Assembly: GCA_009691785.1 (NCBI GenBank)
Contig: SIAM01000003.1
Coordinates: forward strand, 29,289-93,288
Source of the DNA: Phycisphaerales bacterium
GTDB lineage: Bacteria > Planctomycetota > Phycisphaerae > Phycisphaerales > SM1A02
DNA length: 64,000 bases
Reading direction: 5' to 3'
Each line of letters starts with the position of its first letter. Positions within the stretch are counted from its first letter, which is position 1. Both the position numbers and the translations under genes were made by a program. The notes below the pieces were generated by a model, which did no database searches, had not been told where the DNA came from, and saw nothing but the letters and a program-made list of their open reading frames with translations. This document shows, piece after piece, positions 8,973 to 19,300 of the stretch.

Positions 8973-9593
8973 ATGAATCTTTTACGTTCCATGGGTCAAC
9001 TATTGCTCGGCCCCCGCGAGGCGCCCGAGCAAGTCCAAGCGCGCCGCGTACCGGATGCCGTTGCGGTGGCGACGGCCATTACCGAAATCGCCGAGCGCTT
9101 GCATGAGGATGAACGCGAGCGGGAAAATATAATGCCCCTGCTGCAACGCTTGCCCGAGTCGCTGCAAGCGCTTCCAGAAATCGCTCGTCAACAAGCCAAG
9201 CTTGGAGAAGCCATTGCAATATCCTTGGTGCAGTCGCGTCAGCGCGATCAATCCATTGAATCTATTTTGGAGCGCATCGCCCAAGGCGTTGGTCAACAAA
9301 CCGACACGTTTGGTTTGGTTCAACAACAACTTGATTTAAACCATCAAGCGGCGCAGCGCATTGCCGAGGCCGTGGCCACTTTGGCGCAAGGCGTTGGCGA
9401 TCTTTCCAGCGGGCAGCGAAGAAACTCCGACTCGCTTGTGGGCTTGCTTGATCGAATGCGCGACCGTGATGAGACGATTGGAAAAATCCAAGGGCGCCTT
9501 CATGTATGGCTGGTGTTCTCCACGGCCGTGGCGTGCGGTTCCATGATCGCCTGTCTTTTGCTTGCTTGGGCACTTATTCGCGCATTGACTTAG
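8973..9593 (+). CDS. coiled-coil protein with C-terminal membrane anchor, unknown function
   Basis: 206 aa. Residues ~30-165 are almost entirely helical and heptad-like, rich in Gln, Ala, Glu and Arg (e.g. LVQSRQRDQSIESILERIAQG). Residues ~180-203 (WLVFSTAVACGSMIACLLLAW) form one transmembrane helix, so it is tail-anchored with the coil probably in the cytoplasm. The coil resembles signalling or chemoreceptor-like helices in composition only. It is divergent from the importer operon, with TACACT at 8955-8960 as a possible -10. Confidence 0.7.
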   Translation: MNLLRSMGQLLLGPREAPEQVQARRVPDAVAVATAITEIAERLHEDERERENIMPLLQRLPESLQALPEIARQQAKLGEAIAISLVQSRQRDQSIESILERIAQGVGQQTDTFGLVQQQLDLNHQAAQRIAEAVATLAQGVGDLSSGQRRNSDSLVGLLDRMRDRDETIGKIQGRLHVWLVFSTAVACGSMIACLLLAWALIRALT

Positions 9594-9632
9594 ACATAAT
9601 TCAAACGCAGAGTAGGATTGTTGATCATCTTT

Positions 9633-9719
9633 GGTGGGGTGGCAGAGCGGTTGAACGCATCCGACTTGAAATCGGATAGACCCGCAAGGGTCTCAGGGGT
9701 TCGAATCCCCTCCCCACCT
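9633..9719 (+). tRNA. tRNA-Ser (anticodon TGA)
   Basis: Acceptor GGTGGGG (9633-9639) pairs with CCCCACC (9712-9718). Anticodon stem TCCGA/TCGGA encloses loop CTTGAAA, anticodon TGA at 9667-9669, reading UCA and other UCN codons. A long class II variable arm (GACCC-GCAA-GGGTC) and T-arm AGGGG-TTCGAAT-CCCCT are intact. The 3' CCA is not encoded. The discriminator position is T, not the G usual in bacterial tRNA-Ser. A run of seven T residues follows immediately and could end transcription. Confidence 0.95.
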
Positions 9720-9778
9720 TTTTTTCGCGAGGCGCGCGGCGCATTCCACAAACCGCGCGCGCCAAGCGCGCTGAACAT

Positions 9779-10957
9779 TCAGCGTTTTTTATTTTCAAGC
9801 GCGGGTTGCGCCACGGTTGGAGCAACTATTGAAGCAGTGCTTGGCGGCTCGGCGGGAAGCAAGGGAAATTCGCCACGAAAAATTCTGTCGCCGGCTCCAC
9901 GCGCCGTGATGGCTTTGACAAAAGTGGTGTATTCGTCACTGAAGGTGGCGAAGTCTGGATTGAAATATTCCAAAATGACGGCATTGCCCGTGCGCAATTG
10001 CACGGCGCGTTCACGGCCCTTCTTGCCAATGATCGCCTTGCTTGCGGCCAATCGCCCCGCAAGTTTGCCAGATGCGGCGTCTTGAATCAATTGTGAAAAT
10101 GATTCGCGGTACTTGCCAGATTCACCATCGCGCAAAAATTGCACCAAAGCCCAGACTTGGGCGTAGTAGGTCAAGAGCGAATTTTTTCCATCTTGCAAAA
10201 ATTCCTGCGGCGTGCCATCGAGCAATTCGGCCAGCGAACTCAACTCGTCGGCGCGCACGGCCTCGCGCAACTCCGACCAACGCTCAAAGTTTCGCCACGG
10301 ACGAAATGTGGATGGAGCGCCATCGCGCGACAAGCGCGTGCCTTCCATGTAACAGGAAATGCCCTCCTCCATCCATGTGGGCAGTGGATGTTGCAGCGTC
10401 TGTTGGCTGAATTGATGCCAACCCTCGTGCGCCGCGATGGTCTGCGTGTCGAAACGGCCTATGTCATACAGCACGCTGACGGAATCGGTGGTGTAGCCAC
10501 CCTTGCCAAGACCAATATAAATTTCCGCGTCGCGGCCCAATTTCTTGCGCGTCCATTTTTCCCACAACGTCCGATCGCCAAAGATGTACATCTCCAAGGG
10601 CTCTTCGGGAATTGCAATGGGTCCCAACGCGCTGGCGTAAGCCACGAAACATGTTTCCATGAAGTCTGGTATGCGATCACGAAATGGTTCTTCACGCAGC
10701 GAAAGCCGCAGGAGATAATGCGGTGTGCGCATTAGGATTCCCTTGTCGCCGCCTTCAGGCCAAGAGCCCACCAAGACATGGGATGTCATGGAATCCGCGA
10801 TGGCAGTTGGATGCACCTCTGCATTTGCGCTCGCACCAGTGCTTGCCGCCGCCGCCGCGCCAGTTGCCGTGGAAGGCGTTCGCAAATGCGGCGTGGTTGT
10901 GCAACCCATGGCGTACGCCACAATCACGGTCACAAGAATGGCGTTGTTTGTGTTCAT
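9779..10957 (-). CDS. lipoprotein with HExxH metallopeptidase-like domain (peptidase MA / DUF1570-like)
   Basis: 392 aa from ATG 10957. The N-terminus MNTNNAILVTVIVAYAMGC is a lipoprotein signal. The centre has A-A-H-E-G-W-H-Q-F, a HExxH zinc-binding site, followed ~20 residues later by W-M-E-E-G-I-S-C-Y, where a Glu can serve as the third ligand (gluzincin pattern). This matches the peptidase-MA-like/DUF1570 proteins common in planctomycetes. It should sit in the periplasm or on a membrane face. Substrate unknown. The downstream end lies 60 bp from the tRNA. Confidence 0.72.
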   Translation of the reverse strand: MNTNNAILVTVIVAYAMGCTTTPHLRTPSTATGAAAAASTGASANAEVHPTAIADSMTSHVLVGSWPEGGDKGILMRTPHYLLRLSLREEPFRDRIPDFMETCFVAYASALGPIAIPEEPLEMYIFGDRTLWEKWTRKKLGRDAEIYIGLGKGGYTTDSVSVLYDIGRFDTQTIAAHEGWHQFSQQTLQHPLPTWMEEGISCYMEGTRLSRDGAPSTFRPWRNFERWSELREAVRADELSSLAELLDGTPQEFLQDGKNSLLTYYAQVWALVQFLRDGESGKYRESFSQLIQDAASGKLAGRLAASKAIIGKKGRERAVQLRTGNAVILEYFNPDFATFSDEYTTFVKAITARGAGDRIFRGEFPLLPAEPPSTASIVAPTVAQPALENKKR

Positions 10958-11013
10958 GCAATATTCCAACAATCACACTTTATGCAAACAAATTTCAATC
11001 AACACTCAAAAAC

Positions 11014-14000
11014 TTACACAAGCTCACGCAACGACCGCTCCACCACGGCCAATTCGGCCTCCGCGTCAAGCAACATCTTCTGCGTGTCTTGCACCACTTG
11101 CTGCGGCGCCTTGGCCACATAGCCGGCGTTGGACAATTTACCTTTGTAGCCGCTCACGGCGCGTTGACGCTCCGACAGCAATTTGGTCAAACGCGCGCGT
11201 TCGGCGCCAATATCAAGCGCATCCACCAAGCCATCAAGCCAACACTCTTCGCCTTCGAACGTCATGGACGCCGCGGTTGATGAACGCGCGTGCGAGAGTG
11301 GCAAGACGCCGTCCACGCCGGCGAGTGTTTCCACAACGCCGCCCGCGAGTTCCACCACGTGCAACGCTTTGGCGCCGGCCAGCAACTTGATGCGCTTCTT
11401 GGGATTCACTTGCCGCTCGCCGCGCGCATTTCGAATGGCCTCAACCAAAGTTTGCGCGCGCGCGAAATCAGCCTCCGCTTTGATGTCAATCAACGACGCA
11501 TGCGCAACTGGCCATGACGATGTGGCCAACATGTCGGTTGACTTCATTTCAAGACCGCGCACAGCGCACGCCGCGTGCTTGTTCACCGCGCTCCACAACG
11601 CCTCTGTCACATGCGGCATTCCTGGATGGAACAAACGGATAATTGCGCTCAGCGAACAAGCCATGACGCATTGTTGCGCGGGATCATTCTTGGCCGTTGG
11701 CTTGGCGGCCTCCAAGAACCAATCGCAAAAGTCGCGCCACAACAGGTCGTAGCCAGCGGCGGCGAAATCGCTGAACCGATATTCCGCAAGCGCCCTATCG
11801 GCGCGCGCCAATGCGCCAGCCACGCGCGACAACATCCAACGATCAAGCAGCGGCCGCGTGGCTGGATCAACTTCGGGCGCGGGCTGCGGCGTGTTCATTA
11901 ACGCGAAGCGCGACGCGTTCCACAATTTGGTTGCCACATTGCGGCCCATGTCGAAACGACTTGACGTGTTGCGCGCCAAAGGCTGCGCCGCGCTGGGCGT
12001 GGCTAAACCACTGGCCGCGCCGTAAGTGGAAACCATTGTTTTAGCAGGCGATTTTGGACTTTTCTGAATGGGCGCCGCCACCATGTGGCCGCTGGGCGCG
12101 CGCATGAACTCGGGCTCGAATGGTTCGCCACTCTCCGGATCAATCATGTCAATCTGCACGCGCACATCCTGCGTGTCGGTGGTCAAGTCAAGCAAGGTGA
12201 ATCGCAACGCGTCGGCGCCGTGACTGTGAATCACATCGCGCGGGTCAAGACCGTTGCCCAGGCTCTTGCTCATGCGCTGGCCAAAACCATCTTGAATGAC
12301 GGGATGAATGTAGACATGCTTGAACGGAACTTTTCCGCCCAAGAAATAACGATTGAACATGGTCATGCGGCTGACCCACAAAGTGATGATCTCGCGCGCG
12401 GTGCTGAGCACGTTGCTTGGGTTGTAGCGCTCAAGCATGCCCTTCATGTCTGGAAACTTTTCTGGATGCGGCCACCCAAGCGTGCTCAGCGGCCACAACG
12501 CGGAGCTGAACCACGTGTCAAGAACATCTTGGTCCTGCGCGAAACCCGCCGCGACTAATTGCGCCGCCACATGATCAAGCTCAAGCGGCAAGCACACGGA
12601 TTCCTCAACGCCGCCATCGTCTCGCTTGCGCATGCGGTGCGCCGCGCCCATCTTGGACCACTTGGAATCCACAGCGATCATTTCACTGCCGCGCAGCGAA
12701 GTGGATTGCGCCAACGCCTCGTCCTTGGCGTCGCGCGTCCACACCGGAATGCGGTGCCCCCACCACAGTTGCCGGCTAATGCACCAATCGCGCAGCGACT
12801 CATGCCAACTTTGAAATGTCTTGGCATAGCGCGGCGGAAAGAAACGAATTTCGCCGTCGCCAACTGCTTTGCCCGCAGGCGACACGCCCTCAAATTGATC
12901 GGGCTCCATGGCTTTGAGCGCCGCGCCGCGCAAACGCTTGTCCGTCACACGCACAAACCATTGATCGCTTAGCCACGGCTCAATCGCCACGCCGCTGCGA
13001 TCACTGTGACCCACGGCGTGCTTCCACGGTCGCTCATTTTCCAGAAGGCCGTTGACCTTGAACCAATTCACAATCGCCTTGCGCGCGTCCTCGCGCGACA
13101 AACCAACAAATGCTTTCGCATCCGCGGACACATCCTGCCACCCATGGCGATCGGAAATGGCGCCGTCGGGACCAAGCACATTAATCACCGCCAGATTGTG
13201 GCGCCGACCAATGTCAAAATCATTTGGGTCATGCGCGGGAGTGACTTTCAAGAAACCAGTGGCAACCTCCGCCTTGGCGTCACTAGCGTCGCCGCCCATG
13301 GAAAGCGGCATCACAACATAGTCGTCCTGCACGATTGGAATTTCGCGGCCAACAATGGGCAACATAATTTTCTTGCCCCTCAAACTTGCGGCGCGCGGAT
13401 CTTTTGGATTCATGGCCACGGCCGTGTCGCCAAGCATGGTCTCGGGGCGCGTGGTGGCCACCGTGATGGTGCCCGAACCATCGCTCAACGGATATTTCAA
13501 GTACCACATTTTTCCATCCACATCACGCATGACCACTTCGTCGTCGGCAATGGCCGTCTTGGTCTTGGGATCCCAATTCACAAGACGGCGGCCGCGCTCG
13601 ATCAAACCATCTTTGAAGAGCCTGAAAAAACCTTCGCGCACCGCGGCGGCGCACACTGGGTCCATGGTGAAACGCGTTCGATCAAAGTCGCATGAACAAC
13701 CCATGGCCACAAGTTGCTCAAGAATGACGCGCTCATATTCATCTTTCCATGCTTGCACTTGCGCCACAAATTCATCGCGCGAAAAATCCACGCGCTTCTT
13801 GCCTTGCAACGCCAAACGCCGCTCGACCACAGTTTGCGTGGCAATGCCCGCGTGATCAGTGCCTGGCATCCACAACACATCAAAGCCGCGCATGCGCGCG
13901 TGGCGGGCCAATGTGTCTTGCAATGTGTTGTTGAGCGCGTGGCCCAAGTGCAAAGCCGCCGTGACATTGGGCGGCGGAATAAACATGGTGAACGGCTGGG

Positions 14001-14178
14001 ATTTTGATTGGGGATTAGCCTTGAAACAACCCGCGTTTCGCCAGCGCGCGGCGATGACGCTTTCATGGTCGCTTGGTCGGTAAGATTTCGGCAAGCCGCT
14101 GGCATCTAATTCGACGCCCGAGTTGGCGATCACCGCGTGTGCTTCTTGCGTTTGTTCTGGCTTGTGAGTTTGCGACAT
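11014..14178 (-). CDS. valS: valyl-tRNA synthetase
   Basis: 1054 aa from ATG 14178 (a TTG two codons earlier is also open). Charges tRNA-Val; class Ia enzyme. Visible motifs are the HIGH-type PPPNVTAALHLGH near residue 77, the GTDHAGIATQ segment, the editing-domain T-T-R-P-E-T-M-L-G-D-T-A-V-A, and the KMSKS-type RMSKS in the later half. The C-terminus has the Val-RS coiled-coil arm (SERQRAVSGYKGKLSN ... AELAVVERSLREL). After RMSKS, between TTDTQDVR and DMGRNVATKLWNASRF, there is a ~70-residue insertion rich in Pro, Ala and Ser. Its start codon physically overlaps that of the divergent TPR gene. Confidence 0.96.
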   Translation of the reverse strand: MSQTHKPEQTQEAHAVIANSGVELDASGLPKSYRPSDHESVIAARWRNAGCFKANPQSKSQPFTMFIPPPNVTAALHLGHALNNTLQDTLARHARMRGFDVLWMPGTDHAGIATQTVVERRLALQGKKRVDFSRDEFVAQVQAWKDEYERVILEQLVAMGCSCDFDRTRFTMDPVCAAAVREGFFRLFKDGLIERGRRLVNWDPKTKTAIADDEVVMRDVDGKMWYLKYPLSDGSGTITVATTRPETMLGDTAVAMNPKDPRAASLRGKKIMLPIVGREIPIVQDDYVVMPLSMGGDASDAKAEVATGFLKVTPAHDPNDFDIGRRHNLAVINVLGPDGAISDRHGWQDVSADAKAFVGLSREDARKAIVNWFKVNGLLENERPWKHAVGHSDRSGVAIEPWLSDQWFVRVTDKRLRGAALKAMEPDQFEGVSPAGKAVGDGEIRFFPPRYAKTFQSWHESLRDWCISRQLWWGHRIPVWTRDAKDEALAQSTSLRGSEMIAVDSKWSKMGAAHRMRKRDDGGVEESVCLPLELDHVAAQLVAAGFAQDQDVLDTWFSSALWPLSTLGWPHPEKFPDMKGMLERYNPSNVLSTAREIITLWVSRMTMFNRYFLGGKVPFKHVYIHPVIQDGFGQRMSKSLGNGLDPRDVIHSHGADALRFTLLDLTTDTQDVRVQIDMIDPESGEPFEPEFMRAPSGHMVAAPIQKSPKSPAKTMVSTYGAASGLATPSAAQPLARNTSSRFDMGRNVATKLWNASRFALMNTPQPAPEVDPATRPLLDRWMLSRVAGALARADRALAEYRFSDFAAAGYDLLWRDFCDWFLEAAKPTAKNDPAQQCVMACSLSAIIRLFHPGMPHVTEALWSAVNKHAACAVRGLEMKSTDMLATSSWPVAHASLIDIKAEADFARAQTLVEAIRNARGERQVNPKKRIKLLAGAKALHVVELAGGVVETLAGVDGVLPLSHARSSTAASMTFEGEECWLDGLVDALDIGAERARLTKLLSERQRAVSGYKGKLSNAGYVAKAPQQVVQDTQKMLLDAEAELAVVERSLRELV

Positions 14179-15190
14179 GTCCAAACAATACTACCTACCA
14201 CATGCAATTGAATCCCTGCTCATCGCGGGCATTTATTTCTTGGCAGCCTGCGGCGATCAGAAGCCCACGCCCCCACCCACGCCCACGGCGTCTCAAGTGC
14301 AGGCAAGTGTTCAGGCCATGGACCGTTTGATCGACGCGGGGCAATTGGAAAACGCGTTGCGTGTGGCGCGTGAACTTACGGTCATGGCTCCAAGCGATCC
14401 GCTTGCCAGCGAAGCCTTGGCGCGCGCGTTATTAAGTCAGAGCAACGCCAATCCAACAAGCGAATTAAAAATCGAAACCGCCGCCGCTTACGCCAAGGCC
14501 GCGGCCGCTCGTCCCAGCAGTCCAGGTCTGCAATCCGCGGCTGGCATTACCGCATATTCCGCTGGCAATATTGAATCCGCCATCAGCTTCCATCAAAATG
14601 CGCGGCAACTTGAACCAGGAAATCCGCAGCATCTATATCACGAGGCCATGATGTGGAATGCGATGGCGCAACCCGCCTCGGCAGTGGAACTTTTTGAGAA
14701 GGCGCTTCAACTGGACCCAGACTCGCCCAACATTGAAATTGGATTTGCGGAAGCGCTAGCTCAACTGGGCAATACGGAGCGTTCATTGGATCACATGCAA
14801 CGCGCGCGCAAACTTGCGTTGTCAGATTCCTTAATTCGATTTCGCGCAGCAGCGCTCCTGCGCGTGCTTGGCAAGCCAAATGACGCCGCGGAAATGTTGC
14901 TTGGCGGCGTTTCCATGGGCAGCGCAGATCAAGCAACTTGCGAACTGTGCGCGCACTGCCTAAGCGACGCGGGTCAATTTGCGCAAAGCGCCGAAGTCTG
15001 GGAGCGACTAGCAACAATGACCATGATGCGCCCAACGCCATTATTGGAGGCCGCGCGAAACTGGTCCAAAGCTGGCCAACAAGAATCCGCGCTCATTTGC
15101 CTGGAAAAAGCCCGACAAGCCATTGCGCCAAAGGCATATTTTGAAGTCGTGCAAAGCGAAATCTTGGCGCGCCAACCGCGACAGCCTTAA
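14177..15190 (+). CDS. TPR-repeat lipoprotein
   Basis: 337 aa. The N-terminus ends in Y-F-L-A-A-C (Cys at ~26), a lipobox, then a Pro/Thr-rich spacer (KPTPPPTPTASQ). From residue ~50 there are repeated tetratricopeptide-like helices, e.g. GNPQHLYHEAMMWNAMAQPASAVELFEKALQLDPDSPNIEIG. Such lipoproteins act as periplasmic or outer-membrane scaffolds; no specific partner is evident. The ATG overlaps the divergent valS start, so the real start could be different, though no better in-frame one preserves the signal peptide. Confidence 0.8.
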   Translation: MSKQYYLPHAIESLLIAGIYFLAACGDQKPTPPPTPTASQVQASVQAMDRLIDAGQLENALRVARELTVMAPSDPLASEALARALLSQSNANPTSELKIETAAAYAKAAAARPSSPGLQSAAGITAYSAGNIESAISFHQNARQLEPGNPQHLYHEAMMWNAMAQPASAVELFEKALQLDPDSPNIEIGFAEALAQLGNTERSLDHMQRARKLALSDSLIRFRAAALLRVLGKPNDAAEMLLGGVSMGSADQATCELCAHCLSDAGQFAQSAEVWERLATMTMMRPTPLLEAARNWSKAGQQESALICLEKARQAIAPKAYFEVVQSEILARQPRQP

Positions 15191-15258
15191 GAACATGTGC
15201 GCCCGGAACGCGCCGTGACGCATTCACGCATTTGACTCTTGCGTTGCGATTCATTGGT

Positions 15259-15281
15259 TATTTTATTTTATTTTATTTTTT
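15259..15281. repeat. TTTTA pentamer run
   Basis: Three perfect TTTTA units followed by six T residues in the 121-bp gap between the convergent TPR and SDR genes. May serve as a U-rich end of the TPR transcript; no strong hairpin seen before it. Confidence 0.6.
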
Positions 15282-15311
15282 GGAATTGAATGTATCACGC
15301 GTGAAAAAATT

Positions 15312-16055
15312 TCAATCAACATCTAGACCAAGCGAACGGCCGCCATCCAGCGTGATGGCGCTTCCAGTCATGAAAGGCGCCTCGAGTGTGACAAAGCGAA
15401 CCAACGCGGCGGCGTCGCTAGGTGCGCCCACTCGACCAAGCGGGACGCGCTTTATATACGCGGAGCGTTCAGTGTCGCTCATGGATGCTGGCCATGCGAT
15501 CACGCCTGCCACAATCACATTCACGCGAATTTCTGGCGCAAGTTCAAGGGCCAACAATCGAAAGCATTTTTGCAGCGAGGACTTGCTCTCGAGATAGCGC
15601 GAGAACTCTTTCATGGGGCGAAAGTCAACATGAATGTCGCCAAACGCCATGACCGATGCTCCTCCTGGCAGCGAAGAGCATCGCAACGCTGGCGCCAACT
15701 CCCGCGCCAATTCTATTGGAGTGGAGCAATTGATCCGCATAAATCGCGCCGCCTGTGTGTTGTCATGATCATCTAAAATATCTTTTTCCCAATACGCCGC
15801 GGACACAATCAACGCGTCAAGCTTTTTCAATTCAAGCGCACGCGCCGCCGCCAACGCGCCTGCGGCATCATTCAGATCCAATTTCAACAGCGTGACCTTG
15901 GCGCCGTGAGCAGAGGCCATAGTTTGCGTTTCTTGCGCGCCCACATGGTCGCTGCCAAATGTGATGATTAAATCAAATCCAGAGCGCGCCAATTGCAAAG
16001 CCACGGCGCGCCCCACCCGCTGCGAAGCGCCCACAACCATGGCAAGCGGTTTCAT
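15312..16055 (-). CDS. short-chain dehydrogenase, pteridine reductase (FolM/PTR1)-like
   Basis: 247 aa, typical SDR length. The NADP-binding turn is GASQRVGRA (9-17), with Arg in the position seen in pteridine reductases. The active-site Tyr-x3-Lys is Y154/K158. The usual catalytic Ser region reads VMAFGDIHVD with an Asp at 140, as in PTR1-type enzymes. The C-terminus (FMTGSAITLDGGRSLG) is the standard SDR ending. Probable role is reducing pterins or folates, but substrate assignment is by motif only. Its ATG overlaps the stop of the small upstream gene (ATGA). Confidence 0.8.
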   Translation of the reverse strand: MKPLAMVVGASQRVGRAVALQLARSGFDLIITFGSDHVGAQETQTMASAHGAKVTLLKLDLNDAAGALAAARALELKKLDALIVSAAYWEKDILDDHDNTQAARFMRINCSTPIELARELAPALRCSSLPGGASVMAFGDIHVDFRPMKEFSRYLESKSSLQKCFRLLALELAPEIRVNVIVAGVIAWPASMSDTERSAYIKRVPLGRVGAPSDAAALVRFVTLEAPFMTGSAITLDGGRSLGLDVD

Positions 16056-16270
16056 TTCTGTCCATTCATTCGCTTGGCGGATTCACTCCAAGCATCGACA
16101 ACCTGTGTGCGCGAACGGGCTCTCTCATTCTGTTGAATGCCCCGGCGCCGCAACGCATATTTAATACAGACAAGCAGCGCAATTCCAAGAAATCCACAAC
16201 CCACCACACTCAGCGCGAGCCAAATGATAATGGGTGTAGTTCCAAATAATCCCGTTGCGGAATCTTCCAT
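16052..16270 (-). CDS. small single-pass membrane protein
   Basis: 72 aa from ATG 16270. One hydrophobic helix (IIIWLALSVVGCGFLGIALLVCI) is followed by a basic, Arg/Gln-rich cytoplasmic tail. The 4-bp ATGA overlap with the SDR gene argues that it is real. TATCCT sits 10 bases before the ATG on the minus strand as a possible -10. No family recognised. Confidence 0.55.
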   Translation of the reverse strand: MEDSATGLFGTTPIIIWLALSVVGCGFLGIALLVCIKYALRRRGIQQNERARSRTQVVDAWSESAKRMNGQK

Positions 16271-16313
16271 GAGTCGCCACAGGATACGAAACCCAATTGA
16301 ATTGCGAATCTCG

Positions 16314-16319
16314 TAGAAT
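16314..16319 (+). promoter_or_regulatory. -10 hexamer of leaderless AsmA-like gene
   Basis: TAGAAT followed by GAAAAA and then GTG at 16326, a six-base gap. This supports the GTG as the start codon. Confidence 0.5.
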
Positions 16320-16325
16320 GAAAAA

Positions 16326-19300
16326 GTGTTCGAGCGCAATAGGCTGATTCAACGCTTTCGCAAGTATGCACAAATGATGTGGCATAGGCGGCGCGGGATT
16401 TCCATTTTGGCTCTGAGTTTTACGCTTTCGCTTTGGGGTCTGCTGCGTTTCACGCCAGCCCTGAATTGGACCATCTCATTGATTGTGAATCTGGAAAGCG
16501 GCACCAAGACCGAAGTCACCAACGCGCATTGGAACGGCTGGGGAAATCTTTCCGTGGAGTCAGTCACTTTGCTTGCGTCGACAAAGTGGCCAGGTCAATC
16601 CGCGAAAATAATCCAAGTGAATGGGATGAATGTCACTTTCCGTCCATTGCGATTGCTCTTAGGCAAAGCCCTGGTGGAAAATATTCACATCGATTCGGCG
16701 GTGATCAATATCGCCGAACGCACCAGTTCGCAAGGCGAATTTAATCTAATGGATCTTCAGCCCCGCACTAGCTCTAGTGAATCCCTCATTGTTTTGCGCA
16801 GTGCAACTTTGGACAATCTTACAATTGTCTCACTTGCCGTGAGCTCCAAAAACGAAGTGACGGTGTCGGGGCAACACACGTTTAAAGGCTCCATGACACC
16901 AATGGCGAATTCGCCCATCGATTTTGAATTTGAACTGCTTGAAATTCCAAATGCAAATCCAGCCTTGAATCAGAAAAAAAACAAACTCAAGCTGACTGGA
17001 CATTTAAATCAAACCTCTTTCTTGTACGACATGCAAATCAACGGGCTTTCATTTGACGAATCATTGCTGCCCATGTTGCCAGGCTCCTTAAAATCGGCGT
17101 GGAAACGCATTAATTTGACTGGATCGATTGACGAAATTAAAATAAGTGGACAACCAAACAACCCCATAGAAAAAGCAAGTTTGACCGTAAGCAAAGTGCA
17201 GGCCAACATTCCAATTCCTGGAGATCATACTGAATGGTTTCGATATGAACCAAAGAAATTACCGCCGCTTCCAGAAAATATTAAAACTGCCAGCGATGTG
17301 AAGGACCCGCCCCTATTACAGCCGGGCTTGCCTCGAATGCAAGTCGATAGTGGAACAATCAAATTTGAACAGAATGTGTTGAAGTTTGAAAATTTCATAG
17401 GCAAGCTGGCCAGCACCAAACCGCGCAGTCTTCCGGTTCCACTGCAACTTGACCTTGCAATAACCTTGCCAAAGGGTCAGCAGCCCACTTCCCTTGAGGA
17501 TGCCCAAATCTGGTTGGATCAAGTATTTGAAAAAAGCGGCGTAGAAGCCACAGTGCAAATTCACAATTTCGCGCTTACCAAGGAGAACGAGAAGGACTTT
17601 GATGGCGTTGAATTGCCCAAGCCCGCGGTGCAAGTGTTGGGCAACTTGCTGGCCACGACATGGGATATTGATCTTGATGTCACAATCTCTCGACCCCCTG
17701 CAACCGAGAATGCTTCGGGGGAGTTTGACGTCAAAGAGTTCACAACAAAGGGCACGCTGAACATTAAAAATGCCGGGGGTGGATATTTCCTATTTCCATA
17801 TTTGTTAAGCGATGTCAATGCGCAGATTAATTTGTACAACGAAACCTTGACCATTGCCTACCTGCACGGCAAAGGCAGTGACGGCGCTCTTGTAAACATC
17901 ACTGGAACGGTCACAAATCCTGGCGACGATGCTGGTGTTGATTTGAAAATTAAAGCGAACGACTTGCCGATTGACGAAGCCATGAAAAAGTCTTTTTTGT
18001 TTGGGCCAAAGAAAGTATTTGAACTTTTATACGACCATGCTGCGCAAAATAATCTCATTGCCGCTGGCTTGTTGAAGCCTGATGAATTTCAATTTGGTGG
18101 CCGCTGCAATGTGGATTTACGCGTAGAACGCGCTGTGAATGGCGGAGCCAATGTCAAGACCACCGGCGAGGTCATGTTGCGCGACGCCAACGTGATTTGC
18201 TCGCGCTTCCCTTATCCAGTGCATGTGACCTCAGGAAAAATTATTCTAGCGGACACCGTCATCAGCCTTCCTGAGGAAAAATGGAAACTCACCACACAAT
18301 CAAAAGCCGACGTCACCATTGGGGGCATTATTAACATTCCGCGCGACGGCGAGGATAGAAAAGTTTTTCCAGATTTGACAATTACATTTGACAATGACAA
18401 TGTGAATTCACTCTTGCTGGCGGCGATACCATTTGAGACCGCTAAAAATTCGGCGGTGGTGGCGGGCTGGCCCGGAAAAAACCTTTCATCGGCCGCGCGC
18501 ATGTTGAAGCAAATCAATTTGCAAGGCCAATTGAATGGTCAAGGCAAAATTGGCGCGAATCCTGATGAAAGCACCACTTGGGATTTCACTCTTGAATTGG
18601 CGCGGGGTTCCATAACACCGCGCCAAAAAACCACAAACGCCGCCACCAATGCCGATCAAATTCTTCCCGACGGATTTGATCTGACAGATGTCCAAGCGCA
18701 AGTGCGAGTCACCGATACAGCAACATCACTTATTTCACTCCACGGCTGCGTGGGAGATGGCCAGGTGGACGCGAGTGGCTTAGCGACTCTAGATGCAAAA
18801 CAACGTTGGTTCAAAGCCAACTCAAATAATGTCCCAATTGATCGATGGATTTTTGGATTTCTGCCCGCCAACAAACGCGATGAGTCCATGCGCACTTGGG
18901 GCGATTGCAATCCCACGGGCACGCTCGACGCCGAAGTGACTTTGGTTCAGAACGAGGGTCAACCAAATCACCGCACTATCAAGATTGATCCGACCAATGT
19001 CAAATTTGAATTGGATTCAGACCACGCCATAATTGAAATTCCCAAAGGCTCCATTGAATTAATTGATGACTCCTTGTTTCTCCATGACATGCGCCTGAAT
19101 TTCATGGACATGCACTCGCAGATTGGTTTCTTGAACGCCAATGGTTCCATAAACTACGGCGCCACCAGCAAAGACCCCAGCCAAGCGATCGCAATTGACG
19201 CCAATTTTCTATTCGTCGATTCAGTGTTCTTCAAGGCGTTGCCAAACATATTGCAACAACGTTTGGAGCATTTAAAATTTCAAAGCGACGGTCCATTTCA

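Noticed and set aside
9633..9719. tRNA-Ser as a phage or island attachment site
   Set aside because: No integrase, no repeated tRNA 3' end and no foreign-looking genes follow.
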